Notes: generated by a model not told the origin, from the letters alone. A stretch of DNA of 64,000 bases from Brachypodium distachyon (GCF_000005505.3 NC_016131.3:36233001-36297000), one strand, 5' to 3'; positions 32,010-44,503 are shown, counted from the stretch's first letter. Numbers and translations are program-made.

Positions 32010-35000
32010 ATGGCGATCGGCGGCGGCGGCGGCGGCGGCGGGAGCTGGAGCATCCACGGCCGCCCCGACGTCACCTCCCGCTATGAGGTCCTCGGGCGCG
32101 CTGGCTCCGGCGCCTACGCCGACGTCTACCGCGGCCGTCGCCGCTCCGATGGCGCTGCCGTCGCCCTCAAGGAGGTCCACGACGCTCTCAGTGCCCAGCG
32201 CGAGGTCGACGCCCTCCTCGCCGTCGCCTCCGACTCCTCCCCCCACGTGGTCGCCCTCCTCGACCACTTTCCCGGCGGCGACCATGACGACGACGTCCTC
32301 GTCCTCGAGTGGCTCCCGCTCGACCTCGCTGCCGTCGTCCGCGACGGAAGGCGCGCGGGCGGCGTCCCTGCCGGACAGCTCAAGCGATGGATGTTGCAGG
32401 TGATCCAAGGCGTCGCGGCCTGCCACCGCGCCGGCGTCGTACACCGCGACCTCAAGCCCGGAAACCTGCTCATCTCCGAGGACGGGGTGCTCAAGATCGC
32501 CGATTTTGGCCAGGTTAAAAATCTTCAAAACGTTCTTCTCAATCCGATGAATGATTTTAATTTCTGGGTAATTGGTTGTAGGATCTTCTCTAGCAATATG
32601 TTGAAAGTGGGTGATTAGTCATGGGCGCACACATATAGTCTTTCCTTGATGGTCGCACAAATGAGTAGAAGTTGGTATTGAAACATCACAATCCCGTAAT
32701 TCACTAGTCTTTACTTCACCTGCAGTGGGTGTGGGATTGTTATCTAATGGTGAGGCATAAGTGAAAACCTGCTGTATTTATTGATTGCAACTTTTATTGG
32801 GTTAATTTTGTTCAATCTGAACGTCATTTCATTTTATGTACTCCGTAGTTTTTTTTATCATGGACATACATACGTGATACAAATCAATAATGAAATATAT
32901 GCAGCATTGTTTACACTTTAAGTTATAGAGCTGCCGATGTGGACTGAAATCCTGAAGGCAAAATTCGATCTCCTTTTGTGGTCCAATCTTTTACAGCACT
33001 CCACCTTCAGCACCACTCGATAGCTGCAGGTTTGCAATGATGTTTGCAAACGCAGCAAGAACACGGCAACTCTTCTATCAGACAGAGGAAGACGTGGTGA
33101 ATCGAATAGATTCATGAGTAATCTTATACACAAAGTAGAGAAAACTACACGCAGAACAGAGGTTTTCAAAACTCAACGATTTTTAGACTGCTTCTCCAAA
33201 AAATCGATAAAAGTACCTACTGTAAAAACACATTGTGTTTATTATTAAAATCATAACCTAAATTTCCATTTGGCGCATGGGATCAGCTTTATAGTATTAG
33301 CTAGACAACTCCTGTTTAACTTGAGTGGCAAGAAAAATAAAGATAAAGCGACCAAGACTCTAATCTATCCTACTTTTTACATCCCGGCGGATACTGAATC
33401 CTAAATATACTATTACCAAACCAACTTTGATTGGTAGTGCACCATCTTCTTTGAGGGCCCCATCCCAAACTGCACAGTGCATGATCGAAGCTCCAGATGA
33501 AATATCCCTGAAATTTCCTCGCGTGGCAGGAATAAAAGTAGAAAGTTTGCTTTGTTCTCTCTACATCCTTCATCCAAACCTGCTAGGATTACAGCATAAA
33601 CCAATCCCACCCGTTGAGACTTCATTCTTGTATCTAGCATGAGATACTTTCCTTGGGATCAAGTCGATCAGTACAGAAAATTGGTTGGGTCTGATCTTTG
33701 CTCACGTCCTGTTGGTGCACACTAGGAAGTGCAGCATGCATTCCATGCAAATCCTCCACCAACATGTTTGGTTAGGGGGAATTAGTGAGAGGGAATGGAA
33801 GTTAGATAGGTGTGCGGTATTAAATCATTTGTTTGGTTGGTGGGAGTGGGAGTTTAACAGAGATTGGGCACGGGAGTTGAGAGATCAAGTCCCACAATTT
33901 TAATAATAGGGAGAGAGTTTGGAATTTTGAGGGAATTGTTGACTACAGATGATCCCAGCCGTTCATCATAACTTATGTTCCCCCCTAAGATAACTCCCCG
34001 TGAATCACGGGAATAGACTTTGCTCCTTGGTTTCCGCGTGTATTTGCCATCACATACCAAACAAACGATTGATACTAAAAATCAATTTCCCATGTCTAGT
34101 CTCCTACAACTCCCTCTAAGAGCATGTTTGGCAATATCAGGTAGGGGGGGGGGGGGGGATAGTATCAATCTGTTGTTTGGTATGGGATAAGAAATATACG
34201 TGGGAATTAACGAGGAAATTCTATTTCCGTGTTTGCTTTGACGGAGTTCACGGGGAATTCATTTGGAGAGGATAACATAAGTTATGATGAACAGTTGAGA
34301 TAATCTCTACGAAACAATTCCCTCTCAATTCCCACCTCTCCCCCTGTTATTAAAATGGTGAGAGTTGGCCTCTCAAATCCCTCCAACCAAACAAATGATT
34401 TTGACGTCATGTACCCCTTAACTCCCATTGCCTATCTCTAATTCCCTCCAACCAAACGAGCTGTAAACTCCTCTTCTCCTTACCTGAAATCGCCAAAGAC
34501 GTTATAAATGTTTGACAGTAGCACCAACTAGCTTTTCCTTGGTCTCATCATCTTCACAGCTGAACGTAATACATTTTGGCACATAGACACCTCTTATTTT
34601 CAAGCTGTCGACCTGCGTCAAAGTTTCTGAAATAGCGACACAATTAATTCTATTGAAAGTAGACATGGGCATATCCGCTGCCATTTGATTGCATCCATTA
34701 GGGGCACTTAAAGCTGGACGCTATGGTCGAGATTCCAGGTGTTTAGCCTGTACGGGATGAAAGTAGACATGGTCATATCAGCTGCCATTTGATTGCATCC
34801 AGTAGGGGCACATAAACCTGGACGTTATGGTCAAGATTCCAGGTGTTTAGCCTGTACGGGATTTATTCCCAACCCAAAGGCTGTCTTCGATGCTAAACTT
34901 AGAGTCTGATGCTTAAGTGAATTCTTAGTGCTTTATAGTTGTCTAAGCGCTCTAAAATAGTTGTTTGCATTGGAGGTCCTGACACTTATGCGGGCGCTTG

Positions 35001-37733
35001 AATTGTTCTCTTTCTTTAAGCATCCACATAGGTGTTCCTGCATTGGAGATGTGTGGAATTATTTGATTATGGAAAGACCATATACATCTAGAGCTTTTAA
35101 CTATTGGTCTGAAAGTTTCAGAAATTGATTGCTGCTAAATAGACCTCCCAACTACATCTACCTTGTGAACTTTTGCTCCAAGGTGGAATTAAAATATCCT
35201 TGTAATTAACTTCAGGCTAGTAATGGAGAAAATAAATAAATTAAAAGTGCTGATTAGCATTGTGGTTAATGTATGTTGTGCTCTTGCCTTTAAGGTATTA
35301 GGGGTATCATGGTTGGTGAATTTTCCTAAATTACATATATCCTTTATAAGATATATATGGTTCGGTATTTATATTTGTCAAGTATTGTACTCCCTCCATT
35401 CCCTTTTAGATAGAGTTTAAGTTTTTCCGCAAACACCAACACATGAAGAGAATCGCCAGTCATAGATGGTATTGCCCCTCATAATCTCACGTTCTATTAA
35501 ATCCCGCCCGCCATGAGGCCTTGCTTGCCTCTAACAGAAGATACGGTCGCCGCTGGTAATTAGTGCTGAAAAACAGGAGGTAAGCAAAAATTTTACGCCC
35601 TGTAATAGAAGGGTGGGGGGAGTTTCTGTTCAAAGAAATCGAATTGAATCAGAATCCTCATGTGTGTTGGTGCAATAATTTGTCTTAATGAACAACCAAG
35701 CCCTCACTATGATATGAAAAGTAGAGATTGCTCGTGATTTCATCATGCATTATGTCAGTGATGAGAGTGATCCGCAGTGGCTACAGTGTACTGGTATTAT
35801 AGTGTTGTAAGTTTTGGAGATAAACTGGAGACTGAAGCCATATTTTCTTCTACAATCATATGTTGCAGTTTTATCTGTTGATAACTTGTTATGCTGAGGC
35901 ATATATGTACACTGTAGATAGCTCAGGCTTGAAAGGAAATCATATATCGAGGGGCTTGGCCTTCAGAGGAGACCATCTTGCTTCCTTCTGGAATAGTAAA
36001 TAATTCACGTGCGCATTGCTCCAGGCATTTAATGAAATGCAGCATAATCTAAAATGTTCTTTATTTTGTAAGGACCGCTGGATTTTCATATGGAAGTGTA
36101 TGTTTGAAATTTGCTGTGTAGTGTTGGGAGTTGGTGACATTTTCTTATAGGCTACCATCTCCATTTTCAGCAGTTCAGCATTTGCATGATCAAAGTAACT
36201 TGCATCAAATTCACGGATTGTTTAACTACATGAATGGCACCCATCGTTTATATGCAAATACTCACTCCGATCCATATTAATTGTCGAAATATTACATGTA
36301 TCTAGACACTTTTTAGACATAGATACATCTATATTTGGGCAAATTTGAGACAATTAATATGGATCGGAGGGAGTATTATTTTAATTCAAGGCTTGACATC
36401 AAGTTTTCATCAATTATTCTCATGTTAACATTTCCATTTCAGTAGAGTTTAGTCTCTGTGTTAATAAAGGTTTCCATATACTCCCTCCGTCCAACAAAAG
36501 ATTCTCAAATTTGTCAAAATTTGGATGTATCTAGACATGACTTAGTGTATAGATGCATTCAAATTTAGTCAAAGTTGAGACATTCTTTGTTGGACGGAGG
36601 AAGTACATAATAGCATTATAGAAGGTTCCGAAGTTTCGTACTTGTTTATGTGCACAATTTTAACTACAAAGCTTTACATGTCAGATAAATTATTCTATTA
36701 CACCAGTAACAACCCTCTGCCCAAGGCAGACAGTCATTCCTTAGGAAGGAGCACATAAATCATACATGTGATCTGTGATATACTTGATCGTTTTGAATAT
36801 ATCTGAACAACTACACCTCTGTATCGCGTTCAATTGTTTGTATCAGTTGGTTGGATTTTCACAAAGTTCTTCTGTTATCTATGTGATCCTTCCCAGGCCA
36901 GGATACTTCAGGAACAGCCATCTCATGAACTGGAAATTCCTGCTGCTCAGGAGCCAGAGAGTCTCACTGCAGCGGACTACCTACATGAGATCGATCAACT
37001 CCGTGCCAAGTTCACACAGGGAGATGCTGACAGATTGAGCCTTCAGGATGGAAACACCTCCTGTCTTGCCACTTGCAGCACAGCGGACATCGACGATGAT
37101 CCATTCAGAGCCTCCTATTCATATGATGCAGAAGACATGGGGGCTGAAGAGTCTGGTGCCTTAACTTCTTGTGTTGGTACACGTTGGTTTAGAGCTCCTG
37201 AGCTTTTATACGGGTCAACCAATTATGGTCAAGAGATCGACCTGTGGTCACTAGGATGTATTTTGGCCGAGCTTCTTAATTTAGAGCCTATATTCCCAGG
37301 CCAGTCTGATATTGATCAGATTGGTAGAATCATTGGCGTCCTGGGGAATATCACAGAAGAATCCTTTCCAGGCTGCTCAAATCTACCCGATTACAACAAG
37401 ATTTTCTTTAACAAGGTTGAGAAGCCTGTGGGCCTTGAAGCATGCCTGCCTAACAGATCTGCTTCTGAGGTTGGCATGATAAAGCGGCTACTCTGTTATG
37501 ACCCAGCAAGGAGGGCCAGTGCTTCTGACTTGCTGAATGATCTATACTTCACGGAAGAACCCTTGCCTGTTCCTATTCAGGGATTACAAGTCCCGACATC
37601 AAAGGGTGACGATGATGACAGCTCTGCTGAAGAATGGGGTAATTATAAAGATGGCAATTCGGATTCAGACATTGACGAGTTTGGTAGCATGAATTTTACA
37701 AAAACTGAGAAGGGTTTCAGCATACGGTTTTAG
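32010..37733 (+). CDS. CDKF-1: CDK-activating kinase, CDKF type
   Basis: Two exons, 32010-32513 and 36897-37733, joined at a codon boundary (GACTTTGGCCAG-type end with GT at 32514; CCCAG acceptor at 36896), give 446 residues. Start ATG 32010 precedes a poly-Gly stretch. Kinase landmarks: Gly-rich loop at residues 29-39 (GRAGSGAYADV), Lys54 in VALK, Glu65 in the C helix, HRDLKPGN 145-152, DFG 165-167, activation-loop GTRWFRAPE 262-270 with Thr263, WSLGCILAELL. Between DFG and APE lie about 100 residues where ordinary CDKs have about 20. This long insertion and the lack of PSTAIRE mark the plant-specific CDKF class. CDKF phosphorylates the T-loop of CDKD kinases and so activates the CAK cascade and RNA polymerase II CTD phosphorylation in the nucleus. 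The C-terminal tail is acidic (DDDDSSAEEW). The intron of 4383 bp holds several MITEs. Exon 1 is very GC-rich, exon 2 is not. The gene appears intact. Confidence 0.92.
33763..34470. repeat. inverted pair of one MITE family in the CDKF intron
   Basis: 33763 to about 34119 and about 34120-34470 are two copies of the same element in opposite orientation, touching near 34120. Outer ends: CATGTTTGGTTAGGGGGAATTA on the left, CCAACCAAACGAGC on the right. Shared inner words include CATCATAACTTATGTT and its reverse complement (33966 and 34281). Each arm is about 350 bp. A G-run of about 14 lies at 34144. Stem-loop folding of the pre-mRNA is possible. Confidence 0.65.
34655..34862 (+). repeat. 104-bp tandem duplication in the CDKF intron
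   Basis: 34655-34758 and 34759-34862 are two copies of a unit starting GAAAGTAGACATGG and ending CAGGTGTTTAGCCTGTACGGGAT. They differ at about nine sites. Confidence 0.8.
35390..35421 (+). mobile_element. truncated Stowaway-like MITE end
   Basis: CTCCCTCCATTCCCTTTTAG preceded by TA is a grass Stowaway terminus. I found no matching inverted end downstream, so only one end remains. Confidence 0.45.
36261..36373. mobile_element. Stowaway MITE in the CDKF intron
   Basis: 113 bp with inverted ends CTCACTCCGATCCATATTAATTGTC / GACAATTAATATGGATCGGAGGGAG and TA on both sides (36259-36260, 36374-36375). A Tc1/mariner-type non-autonomous element. Confidence 0.9.
36481..36603. mobile_element. second Stowaway MITE in the CDKF intron
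   Basis: 123 bp, CTCCCTCCGTCCAACAAAAG at the left and TTTGTTGGACGGAGGAAG at the right, flanked by TA at 36479-36480 and 36604-36605. It belongs to a different subfamily from the neighbour 108 bp upstream. Confidence 0.9.
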
Positions 37734-38188
37734 CGACAAAGAAAGATGCATACAAGGAACAATATCTTTGTAGTGCTTCTTTCAGATGTTGTGATAATTG
37801 GAACATTGTTGTAATGTTGTGTGGAATTTCGGTAAGTTGTATTCCGTATTGCATAAAGTTTGAGATTATGTACAACACAGGCAGCATTCTCCTGGTGGAA
37901 ATAAAATTGCAGCTCAGTGTCTGTCCATGTGTACACTGAGTGCCGAATACAGGATTAGGCAGTCATCCTTTGACCTTTGTCCATTCACCGAATGACGACT
38001 ATTTGAATTGCCACTTCAGCATTCAGCAACTTCAGAATGCCTATTTTGATTCAAAGAATTTCAAAGGATTGGACGCCGTACAACTGGGAAAACACTCTGT
38101 TATCTATCAGTAAGAGCAAAACTTCCGACCGTCCGGTCCCCACATGGACGGACAAGCGTGTGGAGAGGTGTTGAGCCTAAATAATCTA
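37734..38188 (+). other. 3' flank of CDKF
   Basis: AT-rich sequence expected to hold the 3' UTR. Candidate poly(A) signals such as AATAAA at 37899 are present, but none can be chosen without transcript data. No further gene was seen. Confidence 0.5.
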
Positions 38189-38300
38189 CTCCATCTGATC
38201 CTAAATTCTTGTGTCAAATTTGCCCAAATATATATGTATTTATTCTTAAAAAGTGTCTACATACATGTAATATTTTGACAACAATTTAGGATAGAGAGAG
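38189..38300. mobile_element. degenerate Stowaway MITE
   Basis: 112 bp, CTCCATCTGATCCTAAATT on the left and AATTTAGGATAGAGAGAG on the right, with TA on both sides (38187-38188, 38301-38302). The ends have drifted from the CTCCCTCCGATCC consensus, so it is an older copy than those in the CDKF intron. Confidence 0.8.
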
Positions 38301-38314
38301 TAGTGGTTAAAGGT

Positions 38315-38960
38315 GGCAATCTCGCCTGCGGGTACCCGACCCTAATGGGTAGGGTATGGGTCGAGGTTTACGCCCATGGGTATAACCGATGGTTTTAATA
38401 AATTAATTGAGTACATATTATTTTTATTATACAACATGCGGACCCTTTGATACAATAAGGTTAGCGGACGAACCCTGCTGTAAAATAAATAAATAAAGAC
38501 TAAGCGCAAAATTTGTCGAGTAGAACATGATTCGATGATTCATCAACTTGACCTATTTGTTGGCCATTGTCAGGCTGACAGAAGAAAGGTTTCTTTCCCA
38601 TCTCCCATTCTCCACTCGGCCATCATCTCTCTCACAGTCTCTCTGCTATGTCCCTAGGTGGCAACTTCTTCTAACAATTCACCATGCATAGCCATAGATC
38701 TGCCATCTTCTCCGAATTTTACTCTTTTTGTTTATAATCCCATCCAAGGTGCAGAGGAGGAGATGGGGAAACCGAACCGGAGACCGGCCAGGGCCGCGCC
38801 TAGGAGATAGAGGGGATGGGCGTGGCTTCCTTGCCCGATGGGTGCCCGGTCGGGTTGGGTTCTGGCATGGATGAAGACCCACGGGTAACTTCGTGGGTGG
38901 GTTCAAGGGCAAGGTAACGGGTGTGGGTTCGGGTATGATTTAGGTCCCGGATAGAGTGGT
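38315..38960. mobile_element. possible hAT-like non-autonomous element
   Basis: The left end has GGTGGCAATCTCGCCTGCGGGTACCCGACCC. The right end has a GGGTGTGGGTTCGGGTATGATTT run whose reverse complement is also ACCCGAACCC-rich. Such GGGTACCC-rich ends are common in grass hAT-type MITEs. No target duplication was confirmed. Confidence 0.35.
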
Positions 38961-40300
38961 TGCACAAGCAAACCCTATCTCAACTTCTGAATTCCCCCTC
39001 GCCCCTGATGTTGGGCTTGTTCCTCTTCTATGCTAGCGTCCCGGCACCTCTCCGGCAGGTGGGTCGCCATAACTTACTTCCCTTGGCACCTTCCCCGCTT
39101 GTCTCTTGTAGCCGCCATCGCCCTCCTCCCCTGCACTGGACTGGCTCAGGGTTTCGGATGATTTCTTCTTGCTTTGGTAAGGGCCAAGGGCGGAGCACAA
39201 AAATACGATGAGGTTGGGCGAATTCGTGTATCAGCCATATAACATTCAATGTTTATTTTATGATTGCAAAAATGCATTCTAATGTGTTTAATTTATATTT
39301 TTTAATAATTATTATAGAGGTAAATGCACCGTCAGTATATTAACTTGGTGCACATGTGCATGTGTACAAGAAAATTCAGAATTATGGGGTCGATGGTGAG
39401 AGCATAAAAGAAGGAGGGGGGCTATTTGCAAGATTTAATGGCCTGACTTGGTACACTTAGTCCACATAGGCATGCCACATCATTCTTTGGACCAGTTGTA
39501 CGTATTTTTGACCGCGGGTGCTCAAACGTGCCAAGTTGTAACACTTATTTTTAGCAGTTTTCATGTACAATGACCAATCTACACATCCGTGCCAAGTTGA
39601 TATACCAGCCGTGCATTTATCTCATTATTATGTAATGTTTTGCTTTTTTACATTCAATATTTGTATGGGTGAATTTTCTTTTGTTTTTTGGGATCCACTT
39701 TGATATTGGAAATGCTCGGAAGCAGGTTATACTATCTGAACACATGCAAGTACAATGTCACATTGCATATAAGTATAGACTATTAAATGAGTAATAATCT
39801 TAATGATATATATCTTTCTAATAATCTAATGTTTTACGGAATGATAAAACACGTTGAGGTGGATTATCAAATTAGTTCTTTATAAGAGTAAATATATAGT
39901 TATATATTTTTTGCTTCCAAAAACATCTACATACTTACATACTTAAAAATAGATATTCACGTTTGCTATATCTAAGTCACACCACTTTAGTTAGGGATAA
40001 GTTGATTGTTCAGCCATTGGATCTACATTGTTCTTTAAGATTCATAAGAAAAGAGAAGAGAGTGGCTCTGATACTATCGACTAAGAAGAAACTTTTTGCT
40101 TAAAAAATCAGGCACTTGAAATATGGACACATCCATAAATATTTGGCACCCTGGTCACCAAGTTGGAGGAACGGGGAGAGGTCAGAACCGAGGGGATCAG
40201 GGAAGACTCTGAGACCACAAATGGCATTTGTCAGCGGCGCCTTCTACCTGCTCCTGTACTTGTTGGCGCCCCACACGCTGAGAGGGATGGACATGCTGAG
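38961..40300. other. intergenic, AT-rich, no gene recognised
   Basis: The frame at 38960-39211 is short and has no similarity that I recognise. 39240-40100 is AT-rich with many stops. I see nothing that supports a gene. Confidence 0.5.
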
Positions 40301-41360
40301 AGAGATGACTGCCGACAACGGCGGTTGCTTGCGGCAGCAACACTAGCGGGGAGAGAGAGAGAGAGAGATGCGACAGAGAGAGATGCGAGGGTCATGGAGG
40401 GAAAAGGAACGACGTTGGCCCGTGGTTATTGTCAGCGGCGGCACTAGAGGGAGAAGGACATGGCCAGCGAGAGAACCGTCGCCACATAGATGGTTTGGGC
40501 TGGGGATGGGAAACAAGGTGTGAAGTGGGAAAAGAAGCGAAAACTCGAGTCAAGCTCGTGATTTAGGGGTCTGATTATCAATGCCATCGGTCTCGGCATC
40601 GTCCCGCCCAGGTTCACCTATTTCTTTTAGTACACGCAGGTTAGGCTTTCGTATAGCATCGTCTCTTGCCCAGGTTGGCCTACCACGCATTAACATTCAA
40701 TGTCGGACTGATCGGATTTGGCTCAAGTCTAACATGTTCATGTCCAAGTGAACCCCGTGTTTCGTCCAGCTGCGGTGTTCTTTTGGCCCAAGTCTGGTCA
40801 CTTTTTGCAAAACCACGTCTCACAGCTCCGAGAACTAACAAGAAATATTTTAGCACAATATACGGATCAAAAACTGTACATGATGACATGGAAACCAAAA
40901 CTTGAACAAAATAGTTGTAGTACTAATTTGAACTGTGAAGAGTTTTTTGGAGTAAACATTTTCACGATGGACAATAATTTTACGGATAAAGACCATATAA
41001 ACCAAAATGCAATTTTTATTCTAGAAAAAAGAACTAATCAGCCGAGATTATATTAGGCTTAAGCATCACGGGTAACAATGAAAACCTTCGAGCAATTTCT
41101 CAAACACAATCGATGGAACATGTCGAATTAACAACGAAAAGAACGAGAATAGATCGGGATGTGAGATATGACTGTCGACGACGGCGGTTGCTGGCGGCAG
41201 CAACACTGGCGGAGAGAGATGCGAGGTTCACGAAGAAAAAAGAAACAACGTTGGCGTGGGATTGCCGGCAACCGCGGCACTAAAAGGCAGAATAAGAAAA
41301 CCATTGGAAAAAAACCATTGGGATGGGCCGCAGGCTGTGAAATGTGAAAGGACGAGGATA
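40301..41360 (+). repeat. duplicated block upstream of HCF106
   Basis: 40301 to about 40555 and about 41162 to 41360 share a long diverged similarity: ATGACTG(C/T)CGAC(A/G)ACGGCGGTTGC, GGCGGCAGCAACACT, GAGAGAGATGCGAGG, GAACGACGTTGGC/AACAACGTTGGC, GAAGTGGGAAAAG/GAAATGTGAAAGG. About 600 bp of other DNA lies between. The second copy ends about 40 bp before the proposed HCF106 start. Confidence 0.65.
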
Positions 41361-41398
41361 AGGTGGAATTCAGGACGAGGTCAGACAGACTTGGAAAC

Positions 41399-43533
41399 AT
41401 GAACCCCGTCGCTTGTCTTCCTCTTCGAGCGAGCGCCGCCACCCCTCCCTTCTCATCCCGCTGCCGAGCAGCGCCCCTGCGCCCTCGCTCCGTCTCTCGT
41501 TTTCCTCCTCGTGCGAGCGACTCCACCGCAGGCATCTATCTCCCCTTCGGTTCTCTCGCTCCCGTCACCTCACGAACAGGTCCCGCCCTTTAGCTCCCCG
41601 TTTCATCTCCTTAATATTCGCCAATTCGTAACTGAGTCAAAAATCAAGGTAGGTCCGCCCTACCTTGCCCTACCGGGTCCTCCGCCCTTGGTAAGGGCCC
41701 CCTTGCTTGAGTCAATTGCTCTGTGGTACTCTAATATTTTTGGGATACATCTATCCATGGCTCGATTCAGTTGTTCTCTTCTTCTTCTTCAGCGCGCAAG
41801 CTCGATCTCGAATTCGATCAGGTTCATAGCTGATGTTGTTTTGTATTTAAATGCAGTGGTGAAAAGAAGAAGACACAAAAATGGTATTTACGCTTCTTTG
41901 TTTGGCGTTGGAGCTCCTGAAGCTCTTGTAATTGGTGTGGTTGCTTTGCTGGTTTTTGGCCCCAAGGGTCTAGCAGAGGTAAACCTTTCTCTAAGAGAGT
42001 CCTTCATGCTATTGTAATTCTTCTTCACTAAATTCCCAGCACTGGCATCATTTTTTTAGCACTTATAATTTTCCTACCTTGTGTATTCACTGCCCTGATC
42101 AGACTGTGTGTAGTACAAAGGATTTGGTATAGCTATGGTATCACAAGCTCTGTTAGCAAATCATGATATTGTGATAAATAAGTTCATATTTTCAGGACAA
42201 GTGGAAATCCTAATTGTCCGATCAGTAACATGGAAATACGACTAGTAGTCACAATTGCTTACTTGTTTGCAGGTAGCCAGGAATTTAGGAAAGACTTTGC
42301 GTGCTTTCCAACCAACCATTAGAGAGCTACAGGTTAGTTCAGGATTTGCTTGTTGCTATTAAATTGAGTATTCTTCTATTCTTTTTGCGGGGAAATTGAG
42401 TATTCTTTTATGTAATGTAATATATAATTCTCTGCACTTAGGATGTATCAAGGGATTTCAGGAGCACTCTTGAACGAGAAATCGGACTTGATGAGGTTTC
42501 CCCATCCACGAATTATAGGCCTACAACCATGAATAACAATGAACAACCTGCTTCCGTCTCAAGTTAGTTTATTTCAATCCTTCTGATGTTCTTCCAATGA
42601 AATGATGCCTAGTTTAGTTTGAAGCACTTGTTTACGTAAGAAAATCATGCAGCCCAGTCAAACTCCAGAAATTCCTCATAGATTGTTCTGATCTAGTGAT
42701 CTAGCAGATGTTGGCAAGCTCTGTTTGTACCTATTTGTTTTTACTCATAGTTCTGCTTTTGTTGTTCTGTTCTGTTATGTACCAACAAATAACCAGCAGC
42801 CATTAGGATCTGGAAAGTGATATTGAATCAAGTTATAGCATTCTCCTCTCTCTTGATCGAGCATGAATTGTTCCATGATTTGATCTTATGGCCCACACTT
42901 TTTGTTGCTTCCTCACCTAAACTGGCCTGATGCTGGCAGTGGCCGCCGTGAAATGCCACAAAATTGTGCCATCTTTCTGAAACCATTTACTCAGCTCAAA
43001 AGATGAATTCCCACCAGCCGATATTTAGATGTCGTGACTCGTTACACTTCCTTGTTGCTCTTTTTTCCTTTAGATGACAAGCCTGAAACTGCGGTGCCTT
43101 ACACCAGTGAGGAACTCATGAAAGTTACTGAAGAACAGTTAGCTGCATCCGCATCTGCTGCTTGGAATAGTCAGCAACCATCCCGTTTAGAACAGAAAGG
43201 TCTGAGATTTTAATTCTGCAGTTTCATAAACTAGTTACATGTTTCGGTATCCATATAAAAGGTAAATCGTGCATAAAGCTAAAAAATACTTGTTTGTTAC
43301 ATCAAAATTCTCAACTATGTTTTTTGCTAGGTTATTGTGATCTTATGACTAATATGGTTATGTAAAAACATTTCCACACTAACCTTGTTGTGCTACATCA
43401 TATTTCAGAAACAGCAGCGCCTTCTCAAAGTAGTGACGCGGCATTATCAGCAGGAAGTGATGGTCCTGGTGCTGTGACGAGCGAGCCCAATCCAAGCAAT
43501 TCCGAGAAGGCAAAACTGACAGACGAAGCATAG
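41399..43533 (+). CDS. HCF106: thylakoid Tat translocase subunit HCF106 (TatB-like)
   Basis: Exons 41399-41579, 41857-41978, 42273-42332, 42442-42562, 43074-43199 and 43409-43533 join in consistent phase to 244 residues. Exons 2-6 are certain: ASLFGVGAPEALVIGVVALLVFGPKGLAE, then VARNLGKTLRAFQPTIRELQ, the amphipathic DVSRDFRSTLEREIGLDEVSP, NYRPTTMNNN and YTSEELMKVTEEQLAASA, as in cereal HCF106. The motif order is a conserved Glu before one membrane helix, the FGPKGL hinge, the amphipathic helix and an acidic disordered tail. HCF106 forms the receptor complex with cpTatC for twin-arginine precursors at the thylakoid membrane. Exon 1 (MNPVACLPLRASAATPPFSS...) is Arg/Ser/Ala/Pro-rich like a plastid transit peptide. 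It was chosen because its GT at 41580 gives the needed phase 1 and a normal length, but it is the least certain part. An ATG at 41757 reading straight into exon 2 is an alternative. No lesion was seen. Confidence 0.9.
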
Positions 43534-44503
43534 TAATTGAGAAAAATGTATGGCATGCAATGTAGAGCAAGGGGAAAGCTTTGATATCAATTTTTTTAGA
43601 AGGAGGTTTGAGATTATGAGTAGTGGAGCTGGATCGGTCGGGCCTCCAGTGATTTCAGGCTTTGAGTACTGTAGTAGAGGCTTGGAATGTTGAATTGTGC
43701 TCTTGTGTAGCAAGGAGAGATATAGATAGATGATGCAAAAGCGAGCTGTGTATATCTTTGTCCTCCCTCTGACGTCTTGTTTTGCTACGGCTTTTGTTGT
43801 CCTCAAAGGGCGTGTTCAGTTTGCAACCACATCTTGGCAAATTTCACCACAAGTGTGGCAGTTTCTGTGGCTCTGTCTGTTCTATTGCCAGAACCGTGGC
43901 AATGCCACACTTCGTTAGTTTGTTCTCAGGGCCGACATTCTCCGCCGCCTCGACAAGCTGGCCAAAGCTCGGCAGTCACCACCCAGCACTGATGGCCCTG
44001 CATGTGGAGATCGGCGTTAAGGGTAATTCGTTCTCACCATCAGACTAATGCTGGCCTAATCAGGTCCGTGGTTGGGACTGGGAGCAGATCGACGCTGCAT
44101 ATAGCAAGAGTTTTAGATGGTTGCCTCTGGTACATCAATCCGTAGACCTGCAGGGATACATCGTGAATGGTGAAATTTCCTGCTACCTGGCTACTCTCTT
44201 CGCGCTTGTTTTTTGGTGTTCATTGGGCGTAAACGCTTCAGGATAACTGGATCTGAATATGACATGATCTGGAATGACGTTCTGGAGGAAATTATTGATC
44301 CCCGTTATGGTCTTGCCAGTTAATCAGATTTGTTGCTGATGAACCTGATCTGAAGACCTATAGAGTTCAGAGCGAGCCGAGAAAACAAGTTCAAGGTGTT
44401 CTTGTTCTACCAGTCAGAAAGCTGTTGTTGGCTTTCTTTTGGTAGCACGTCACTCACTGTCAGCTTTAGGAGTGTTTGCAATGCTCAACTGGCTTCTAAG
44501 GTA
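43534..44503 (+). other. 3' flank of HCF106, possible gene remnant
   Basis: 43534-43930 is expected to contain the 3' UTR. 43930-44440 has scattered frames without long continuity (for example around ADILRRLDKLAKARQ and WDWEQIDAAYSKSFRWLP). This may be the remnant of a gene, but I do not recognise it. Confidence 0.35.

Noticed and set aside
31995..32618. Kinase exon 1 extended past 32513 and started before 32010
   Set aside because: The upstream codon is not ATG, and the reading after DFGQ (VKNLQNV...) leaves the kinase fold. GT at 32514 and AG at 36896 join it to the missing half of the kinase.
34143..34159. G-run as a functional quadruplex
   Set aside because: A single uninterrupted run in a MITE copy; nothing else supports a role.
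41757..42017. HCF106 starting at ATG 41757 without an upstream exon
   Set aside because: The frame is open into exon 2, but the peptide lacks a transit-peptide look, and a TGCAG acceptor sits at 41856. The exon at 41399-41579 has the right phase and length. Kept only as an alternative.
43930..44450. A third host gene after HCF106
   Set aside because: Only short frames with many stops, and no domain that I recognise. Reported only as a possible remnant.
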